From contig VGEO01000003.1 of NCBI GenBank assembly GCA_016869275.1, forward strand, positions 19,484 to 83,483: a DNA stretch of 64,000 bases, in the 5' to 3' direction. This DNA comes from Alphaproteobacteria bacterium. Lineage in GTDB: Bacteria > Pseudomonadota > Alphaproteobacteria > SHVV01. A program made the position numbers and the translations under genes. The notes below the pieces were generated by a model that was given only the letters and a program-made list of their open reading frames with translations, had not been told where the DNA came from and ran no database searches. Positions 43,605 through 50,427 of this stretch are shown in pieces (the first letter of the stretch is position 1; every line of letters starts with the position of its first letter).

Positions 43605-45425
43605 CTAGTAGGTCAAGATCAGGTTGGCGAGCACGGAATAGAAGAAATCCTCGCTGTCGTTTCGCGCACGGTAGATGTCCCTGAAACCGTCGCCCGGCAC
43701 CAGCACTGCCGCCGACAGCCGCCCGACGATGTTCTGGATGAAAGTCGGGCGATAGATCAGCGCGATCGACAGGTCATAGCCGATCTCGTCATCGATCGCG
43801 TTCTGGTTGCGCAGGAATTCGAGCGAATCGGTGGTGTCGAACGAGAGCCGGTTGAAGTTGGTCGAGACACGGAACTCGGGCGTGATATCGAAGTCGGTGC
43901 CGACGCCCAACAGGATCAGGCCGGGGTTGATGAAGTTCGACTGGCCGTGCTCCTTCGAGGTGCGCAGATCGGTGAGCATGCCGTTGCGCGGCGTGAGCGC
44001 GATGCCGCCGCCGCCGATGAAGGGGATCTGCTGACGTATGAAATAGCTGGTGTCGGCACCGGCGAACTGTGGGTTCTCGAAGATCGCCGAGAAGCCGCTG
44101 GCCTTGCCGTCGGTCGGGTCGTTGTCGCCGGAGGCGTACGCGGCTTGGGCACGCACGCGAACCCAGCTGAAGTCCCACGATACTTCGGCGGCGGCGAAAT
44201 AGGCGCGAATGTCGGCGCTCGAGCCGTCGCCGGCATACTGGTTGTGGTCGTCCTTGCCGAAGGCATAGTAGAGCGAGCCGGTCAGGTTGAGCCGGCCGAA
44301 ATGGCCGTCGCCGTTCAACCCCGCGTAGGTCACGCGGTACTTTCGCGGCCGCTGGTCGCCGAGCGGCGCCGGACGTTCCTGGAACTCGTTCTCGTTGAAG
44401 AACGGCCGGCGGTCGTTCTCGCGATTGTCGTTGTGCGCGACCACGGCTTGGCTGGTGAACCCGAGCACCGGCCAATCCTGGCGGAACAAGTTGACGAAGT
44501 AGATGTCGTCGTCGCGCAGCTTGGCGCCGATGTCGTTCAGGCCGCTGTTGGTGTCTTTCTCCATCCGGCGCGCCCAGCCGACGTTGTACTGCCAGAAATT
44601 GTTGTCGCGGTTACCGAACAGGCGGGCACCGAGCTGGAGGTCCTGGAAAAGGAAGCCGCGGAAATCGAGCTGAAACGGCTGAATGCCGACCCGAATCGAA
44701 TCGAAGTCGAAGCGGTCGGAGACGTTGCGGATATGGTAGTCGAGGAACAGTTCCTGCCAGCCGACGAACTGGTCGCCGCGGGTCTTGCCCTTGGCCGGAT
44801 CGGCGTAGAGAAGCCCGACTTCCTCGACGCTGACCTTATTGTAGTTGAAGACCGGGCCGATGCGGATTTCATAGTCCGGCGGCTGATAGGCGGTGTTGCC
44901 CTTGATGAACGAGAGGGTCACGATCAGGTTCTCGTTGAAGACGGTCTGGCGGTTCTTGCCGAACTGATCGATCGCACCGGCCTGCGTCGTCGCCTGGATG
45001 CCGGTCGGGTTGGGAAAACGGCGCGGCTCGTAGACCGTATCGGAAACCAGGCTCAAATTGACGAACCAGTCGTCGAACACCGGGCGGTCGCCCTTGAGCA
45101 CGTTCTGGTTATAGGGGTCCCACCAGCGCGCGTTGACGCCGATCGCCTCGACGATGCGCCAGCGATCGGGTACCGGAATGGTCTCGCGCGGCAGCGTCGG
45201 CTGCGGCGGCGGCACCCGGCTGGCGTCGACCGCCGGCAATTCCTGGCGCTCGCGGGTCGGGCGGCCGGGCCGGCGGCGATCCTCGTCGCTCGCCTGCGCC
45301 AGCGTCGCACCGGCGGTTTCGTCGATCTCGATCCTCTCCTTGCCGGCGAACGCCGGCGAACCGGCGAGCAGCAGCATCGCGGCCAAGGCTGCGAGCGAGG
45401 CGGAGCGCGTCACTTGCCTGCGCAT
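43605..45425 (-). CDS. Outer-membrane beta-barrel (porin-like) protein
   Basis: 606 residues with signal peptide (LAALAAMLLLAGSPAFA). After a charged, proline-rich N-terminal stretch the protein alternates short amphipathic strands with loops throughout, for example YEIRIGPVFNYNKV, WQELFLDYHIRN, FRVSTNFNRLSF and a final strand FFYSVLANLILTY ending in an aromatic residue, as expected for outer-membrane barrels. It overlaps the DUF336 gene by 16 bases and lies two bases before the decaheme gene. The pairing of barrel and multihaem cytochrome is that of porin-cytochrome conduits, but similarity to MtrB/PioB cannot be judged here and no CxxC typical of MtrB is evident. Confidence 0.8.
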   Translation of the reverse strand: MRRQVTRSASLAALAAMLLLAGSPAFAGKERIEIDETAGATLAQASDEDRRRPGRPTRERQELPAVDASRVPPPQPTLPRETIPVPDRWRIVEAIGVNARWWDPYNQNVLKGDRPVFDDWFVNLSLVSDTVYEPRRFPNPTGIQATTQAGAIDQFGKNRQTVFNENLIVTLSFIKGNTAYQPPDYEIRIGPVFNYNKVSVEEVGLLYADPAKGKTRGDQFVGWQELFLDYHIRNVSDRFDFDSIRVGIQPFQLDFRGFLFQDLQLGARLFGNRDNNFWQYNVGWARRMEKDTNSGLNDIGAKLRDDDIYFVNLFRQDWPVLGFTSQAVVAHNDNRENDRRPFFNENEFQERPAPLGDQRPRKYRVTYAGLNGDGHFGRLNLTGSLYYAFGKDDHNQYAGDGSSADIRAYFAAAEVSWDFSWVRVRAQAAYASGDNDPTDGKASGFSAIFENPQFAGADTSYFIRQQIPFIGGGGIALTPRNGMLTDLRTSKEHGQSNFINPGLILLGVGTDFDITPEFRVSTNFNRLSFDTTDSLEFLRNQNAIDDEIGYDLSIALIYRPTFIQNIVGRLSAAVLVPGDGFRDIYRARNDSEDFFYSVLANLILTY

Positions 45426-47296
45426 ACGTTCTGGACCGCGGAATCGATGAACGGCGCGAACGGGCAGTTGACGTAGCGGAGCCTCACCCCGGCCGCAGCC
45501 AGATTGTCGGCGCGGATGCCGCGCGGCGCGTTGCCGATACCGGTTGCGAGATTGACGCCGCCGATGTGGAGCCCCAAGAACGCGATCATGTCGTCCTGAT
45601 CGATGCCGTCGCCCGAAATGCCGATGCCGCCGACCTGGGTATTGCCGCGATAGATCGGGACGCCACCGGCGAAAATCTGGAGCCCATTCGCGAGGCGATT
45701 CGAGCCGGTCGCGGCCAGGATCGGCAGTGCCGTGCAGCGCGCCGCGGTATCGGCGTTGTTGCCGGCGACGAAACCCAGGTGGGTGGTGAGATTGTTGACG
45801 ACCAGTTCGAGTTGAAGTCCGACCGAGAACGGGCTCCACGCGTTGTCGGCGTTGCTCAGGGGGCCGTTTTGATTGCCGTTGATGCCGTCCGGGTAGAAGG
45901 GCCGGTGGATGTTGCCGATCGAGCGGTTGCCCCAGGCGATGCCGTCGGCCAGGAGCGTGGCGCGGCCGAAGAAGTTGCGGGCCTGCGTCACCCGCGCGCC
46001 GGCACCGGCGGTGGTCAAGTCGGACGCGGCGTTGACGTTCGAGAAGAACATCGCCGAGCGCGCCTTCTGCAGCGACACGTCGGTGCCGAACACCGGCCCG
46101 TCGAACGTACGCGCCATCGCCAAGAGCCGCCCATTGGTATCGACGATCGAGATCGTCACATGGATATTGTCGGACAGCGGACGGCGGATCTGGGCGCGGC
46201 CGTTGTAGGCAACGGTGAGCGCGCCGATCATGATCTGCGTCACCTCGTTGGCGGTGAGGAGACCGTCGGTGCCGGCGATCGGGGGGAAACGGTTGGCGTT
46301 GGCGCCATCGACCAGGATCATGGCGCGGTTGCCGTTTCGGAACGTGCCGTAGAGCGTGCCGTCCTCGAGCCGGTACCCGGACGCCGCGGCGCCATACTGT
46401 TGGCCGGCCAGGAGCCCGCCGGCCGCGGTGTAATAGCCGGTGACGTTGGCGAGGTTGCCGTTGACGCCGTTGATCGCGGCGAACGTCGCCGCGGTCGCCG
46501 GATTGCGCACGAGCGCCTCGGGACCGCGGTCGGTGTAGCGGAGCGTGCGGCCGCCGGCCGAGATGAAGTTGGCGCGGATTTCGTTAGGCGGGCCGAACCC
46601 CGACTGGCCGGCGATCGCGATCAGTTCGTCGTTGTCGATGTCGAAGTCGGTGATGACCGGATCGAGCCCGTAGCGGCCATCGGATATGACGCCGATGCCG
46701 CCGACCAGGTCGCCGCCGGCCTTGTAGAGCGGCAGACCGCCGGGGTCGGCGGCGAGACCCAAGGGCGAGCGCTTAGGCCCGAGGGTCGCGTTGACGAGAC
46801 CGCCGGCGCCGCCGTCGAAAAACCGCACCGAGAAGTCCGAGCAGGGCAATTGGCTGAACTGCACCCCGAACAGCGGCCCGCCGGGTTGGAAGGTTTCGCC
46901 GACGTTGAAGTTCTGCTGGATGATCTGGCTCGCGGTGCGGGTCGTGAACGCGTTGCCGCGCGAGGAGAGGTAGGCGCCGGTCACCGCCTTGGCGATCGCC
47001 GCCAGCGTGCTCGGCACGGAGGCGTTCTCGAGCCCGCCGGCAACGCCGCGGCCTGAGGAAATGGTCGAGTTGGCGGCGGCGCCGGTCATCTGGAAGACGC
47101 CCAAGACGTTGCCGACGCGGTCGGCCACCGCAATCGTCGCCAGGGCGCCGCGCCCCTGCGCCTCGTTGACGGCGCGCGCGATGATCTGGCCGACTTCGGC
47201 CGCGGTCAGCGACTGCTGGGCTTGCGGCGAAACCGAGGCGGCAGCGGCAACGCCGATGATGAACGCAAAGAGAGCGAGGGCGCGGAGCGTCGACAT
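45410..47296 (-). CDS. Exported protein with two DUF336 (GlcG/HbpS-like) domains
   Basis: 628 residues with signal peptide (LALFAFIIGVAAAASVS). The first domain (about residues 30-260) begins LTAAEVGQIIARAVNEAQ and has IAVADRVGNVLGVFQM and GGIGVISDGRYG. The second (about residues 385-610) begins LLTANEVTQIMIGALTVA and has ISIVDTNGRLLAMAR and VGGIGISGDGIDQDD. The pattern matches HbpS/GlcG proteins, some of which bind haem or cobalamin. Two cysteines near the C-terminus may pair. It overlaps the porin gene. Haem handling or storage within the cytochrome system is an inference. Confidence 0.82.
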   Translation of the reverse strand: MSTLRALALFAFIIGVAAAASVSPQAQQSLTAAEVGQIIARAVNEAQGRGALATIAVADRVGNVLGVFQMTGAAANSTISSGRGVAGGLENASVPSTLAAIAKAVTGAYLSSRGNAFTTRTASQIIQQNFNVGETFQPGGPLFGVQFSQLPCSDFSVRFFDGGAGGLVNATLGPKRSPLGLAADPGGLPLYKAGGDLVGGIGVISDGRYGLDPVITDFDIDNDELIAIAGQSGFGPPNEIRANFISAGGRTLRYTDRGPEALVRNPATAATFAAINGVNGNLANVTGYYTAAGGLLAGQQYGAAASGYRLEDGTLYGTFRNGNRAMILVDGANANRFPPIAGTDGLLTANEVTQIMIGALTVAYNGRAQIRRPLSDNIHVTISIVDTNGRLLAMARTFDGPVFGTDVSLQKARSAMFFSNVNAASDLTTAGAGARVTQARNFFGRATLLADGIAWGNRSIGNIHRPFYPDGINGNQNGPLSNADNAWSPFSVGLQLELVVNNLTTHLGFVAGNNADTAARCTALPILAATGSNRLANGLQIFAGGVPIYRGNTQVGGIGISGDGIDQDDMIAFLGLHIGGVNLATGIGNAPRGIRADNLAAAGVRLRYVNCPFAPFIDSAVQNVCAGK

Positions 47297-47301
47297 GGCT
47301 G

Positions 47302-47733
47302 CTACTGCGGCGACACTTCGAACACGCCGAATTTGAACGCCGACGTGGTCCGGTAGGCGATCACGAACCGGATCGGAAACATGCGATCGCGAATGTCTTG
47401 GTCTACGATCTTGAACGTCAGCGTATTGCCGGTCGCGACGAATTTGTTGTCGATCAGCGTGTCGAGTTGGCCGCCCCACGGCAGCCAATAGCCCAAATTA
47501 TTGCGCTGAAGCGATTTGCCGTCGGGCATATGCGCCATGACGTAGGTCGCGGTCGGCACGTCGCCGGCAAGGTCGACGTTGTAGGTGATCTGGGCACTGG
47601 CGGGATTCACCGTCATCCCGCTCAGCACCGTCCCGGAGGCGCTCAAGGTCTGGCCGAACCCGGACGACGGTAACGCCACCAGCAAGGCGATCACCGACGC
47701 CGCGCCGAGCATGCGTAGTCGACCTACAACCAT
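47302..47733 (-). CDS. Small exported protein of unknown function
   Basis: 143 residues: signal peptide (MLGAASVIALLVALPSSGFG), then an all-beta-looking mature part of about 115 residues (ITYNVDLAGDVPTATYVMAH, TLIDNKFVATGNTLTFKIVD). There are no cysteines, haem motifs or membrane helices. It is encoded five bases before the DUF336 gene, so it is co-translated with the system. I do not recognise a family; a structural or ligand-binding periplasmic role is possible. Confidence 0.75.
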   Translation of the reverse strand: MVVGRLRMLGAASVIALLVALPSSGFGQTLSASGTVLSGMTVNPASAQITYNVDLAGDVPTATYVMAHMPDGKSLQRNNLGYWLPWGGQLDTLIDNKFVATGNTLTFKIVDQDIRDRMFPIRFVIAYRTTSAFKFGVFEVSPQ

Positions 47734-47826
47734 CGGTAGAAATCCCGCCTGGTACGCAAAAACCCCCGATATCCAAACGCCCGAAGGCCGCTGGACCCGC
47801 TTTCATCTAGTCTAGGCGAACGACCC

Positions 47827-49512
47827 CTAGTTTCCAACACCCGCCATCTTGGGCGTTTTCTTGAAGTCCGGCCGCATCGGACCGAGATCGGGTCGGTGGA
47901 AGACGTGGCACATGACGCAGGGCGAGGGGACTAGGCGCGCATCGTCCTCGCCGCCATGGCAGTCCCGGCACGTCGCGATCGACGGCATCAGCACGTCGGT
48001 CGCCTGGCTCGACTTGCGCGCATCGTGGCAGCCGGCGCAGTCGATGGTCTGGTGCTTGGCATGCACGAAGATACCCTTCGGCATCCAAACCGTCGCCACG
48101 TGAGGCGTTTTCACCTGCCACGACGGATTCTGCGCGCTCGGCGGATCGACGACGTGGCAGGTCTTGCAGAGCGTGGTGCCGAGGATGACCTCCATTTGTT
48201 GCTTGGCCTTGGCTTCGGCCCACGCCAGCGCCTCTTTCTTTTCCTCCTCGCGCAGCGGCTGGCCGACCCGGCGGCGCACCGAGGCCGGGGCGCTGTCGTC
48301 GAGGTAGCCGCCGCGCAGCGCCTGGCTCGCGTAGAAGTCCTGGATCGTGCTGACCGCGGCCGCGGTGTCGCCGTGCGGGAGCTTGCGCTCGGGCGCCTTG
48401 GGATCGAAGGTGAGCTGGTGGCAATCGGCGCAGTGCTTGGTCATTTGGATCGGTAGCATGCCGATGCCGCCGCGGTCGGGCTCGTGGCAATTGCCGCAAT
48501 CCAGCTTCTGCAAGCCATCGGGGCCGCGCACGCCGCGCTCGACCAGGTGCTTGTCGTGCGGGAACTTCAAGTTCGACTGCTCGACCAGATTGGTCTTGTC
48601 GGTCAAGGCGACGCGCTCGAACTTCTTCGCCTGCGCATCCTTGACGACGGTCGGGCGGAATTCAGGGTGATCGCGCGCGAAGTCGGCGACGTTGGCGATC
48701 GTCGTCTTCGAATTGAACTTCTTGAGGTCGACGTGGCAGTCGGCGCAGAAGGTCTGCGCCGTGATGATGATCGCCTCGCGATTGTGCTCCTTGTGGCAAT
48801 GCGCGCAACGCTCCTCAGACAATTCCGACACTTTGACGTCGTAGGGAGCGTGGCCCGTGATCGCGGCGTGGCATTCGAGGCACGCGCCATCGCGGACTTG
48901 GACGAAGGCTTTTTGGTGGCAGGCGTTGCAGTCCCTGGCGAAGAATCGATGCGAGTCGGAAACTGTGCCGGAATCCCAGGACGTGTCGAAGCCGACCGGC
49001 CAAGTGCGGGTCGCCTCGTTCAAGCCCGGCACGACGAAGCCAAGCACCGGCAAGATCAAGAACAGGACCAGCACGACGAACGACAAACCCCACGCCAGCC
49101 GGCGCTTGCTCAACCCGGTTTCGGCGATCGTCGTGGTGGCGCGGCTGCGGAGCGCTTCGAGTTCGTCGACCTGGGCGCGGACCAGTTCGATCGTGACGGC
49201 AAAATCGATACCCGCGGGCGGGGCGACGACGACCAGATCGAACGGCCCGATCGCAACCGTATCGCCGACCGCCAACGACGCCGACGATCGCGGCGTGCCG
49301 TTGTGGCGGATGTTGGCCGCACCGACCGCTTCGATGAAAAACCCGCCGCCGCGATTCGTGAGCGAAGCGTGCTCGAGATTGACGCGCGAATCGGCGAGAT
49401 AGATTTCGCTGTCGGTGGCGCGCCCGATCCGCAGGACGTCTTCGCCGCGGTCGTCGTCCTTGCTGGCAACGCCCTTGGCTCGGCGGGTTATGTAGCTGAC
49501 GCGGACGCGCAC
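47827..49512 (-). CDS. FHA-domain, membrane-anchored decaheme c-type cytochrome
   Basis: 561 residues from a GTG start. Residues ~25-97 are a forkhead-associated domain with the expected LRIGR, RVNLEHASL and HNG residues that contact phosphothreonine. A basic turn (LSKRR) then precedes one membrane helix (LSFVVLVLFLILPVLGFVV, ~142-160), placing FHA in the cytosol and the remainder in the periplasm. Ten CxxCH sites follow: CNACH, CLECH, CAHCH, CADCH, CGNCH, CADCH, CKTCH, CAGCH, CRDCH and CVMCH. It lies nine bases after the cytochrome b gene. A quinol- or cytochrome b-linked periplasmic electron carrier controlled by protein phosphorylation is a reasonable inference. Confidence 0.9.
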   Translation of the reverse strand: MRVRVSYITRRAKGVASKDDDRGEDVLRIGRATDSEIYLADSRVNLEHASLTNRGGGFFIEAVGAANIRHNGTPRSSASLAVGDTVAIGPFDLVVVAPPAGIDFAVTIELVRAQVDELEALRSRATTTIAETGLSKRRLAWGLSFVVLVLFLILPVLGFVVPGLNEATRTWPVGFDTSWDSGTVSDSHRFFARDCNACHQKAFVQVRDGACLECHAAITGHAPYDVKVSELSEERCAHCHKEHNREAIIITAQTFCADCHVDLKKFNSKTTIANVADFARDHPEFRPTVVKDAQAKKFERVALTDKTNLVEQSNLKFPHDKHLVERGVRGPDGLQKLDCGNCHEPDRGGIGMLPIQMTKHCADCHQLTFDPKAPERKLPHGDTAAAVSTIQDFYASQALRGGYLDDSAPASVRRRVGQPLREEEKKEALAWAEAKAKQQMEVILGTTLCKTCHVVDPPSAQNPSWQVKTPHVATVWMPKGIFVHAKHQTIDCAGCHDARKSSQATDVLMPSIATCRDCHGGEDDARLVPSPCVMCHVFHRPDLGPMRPDFKKTPKMAGVGN

Positions 49513-49521
49513 GGGTTCACC

Positions 49522-50349
49522 CTACCAGTAGAAGAAGACGGCGATGATGTGAGCGATCAGCGACGCCAGCAATGCGAAGGTGAGCGGGACGTGGACGTAA
49601 AGCCAGATGTCCATCATCGCCTTGTACATGACGTCGTTCCGCGCCCGCAGCACGAGTTCGTTCTTGCGCGTCAGCAACGAGATCAGGCGTCGACCGTCCT
49701 CGGTCTGCTCGCGCGATGGCAGCGGGATGATCTCGCGAATGCGCGCGATCGCGGCGACGGTGCGGCCGGAGCGGCCCGATTCGAGCTGGCGGCGGACGCT
49801 GCCGCCGATCCGGGTGTTCTCGATCGCGTCGAACACGAGATCGCGGATCTCGTCGGTGAGCTTGGCGGCGAGCTCGCGCGTTTCACGGTCGATCTCGGCC
49901 ATCTCGACGATCATGGCATCGAGCGACACGCCGCGCCGGTTCTCGGTCATCAACTTCGGATAACGGACGTAGGCGTAAAGTCCGAACGCACCCGACACGA
50001 TCACCAGCATCATCAGCACGTAGGCCAGCGTATGGACGTTCCACCCGAACTGAAATCCGGAGTGCAGCGTGGCGACGAAGATCAGCGACAGCCCGAGATA
50101 GATGTGGGCCGAAAGCCAGTCCTCAAGTTTGCTCTCGGGGTTGGCGTAGCTGCGCTTGCGAATCCCGAACCAAGCCAGCCACACGATCAGGCCGACGCCG
50201 ATCGTGCCCAGGGTGTAGCCGAGCCAAGTACCGCCGTTCGCAGGCTCGGACGGCGAATGGAAAATATAGGCGAGCAACGCCACCACGGTGAGCGTCACCG
50301 CCCACTTGAGGTAGCGGAACCGGCGATAAACCAGAACGGACTCGTGCAT
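49522..50349 (-). CDS. Four-helix membrane cytochrome b-like protein
   Basis: 275 residues. Four hydrophobic helices lie near residues 15-30, 40-62, 83-125 (two closely spaced) and 248-273. Histidines occur inside or at helix ends in LSAHIYLGLSLIFVATLHSG, GWNVHTLAYV and WLYVHVPLTFALLASLIAH, fitting two bis-His haem b sites. A polar, helical cytoplasmic loop of about 110 residues (residues ~135-245) separates the helix groups. Such proteins link a cytosolic reductase to periplasmic haems. Position between the ferredoxin fusion and the FHA decaheme supports that role. Confidence 0.75.
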   Translation of the reverse strand: MHESVLVYRRFRYLKWAVTLTVVALLAYIFHSPSEPANGGTWLGYTLGTIGVGLIVWLAWFGIRKRSYANPESKLEDWLSAHIYLGLSLIFVATLHSGFQFGWNVHTLAYVLMMLVIVSGAFGLYAYVRYPKLMTENRRGVSLDAMIVEMAEIDRETRELAAKLTDEIRDLVFDAIENTRIGGSVRRQLESGRSGRTVAAIARIREIIPLPSREQTEDGRRLISLLTRKNELVLRARNDVMYKAMMDIWLYVHVPLTFALLASLIAHIIAVFFYW

Positions 50350-50427
50350 TCCCCCCTACCCACGCCGTCGCGGACTGAAGCCGCGTCGCGCCGTTTCGAA
50401 CCCTACGCCCCCGACCCGCCCGCGCCC

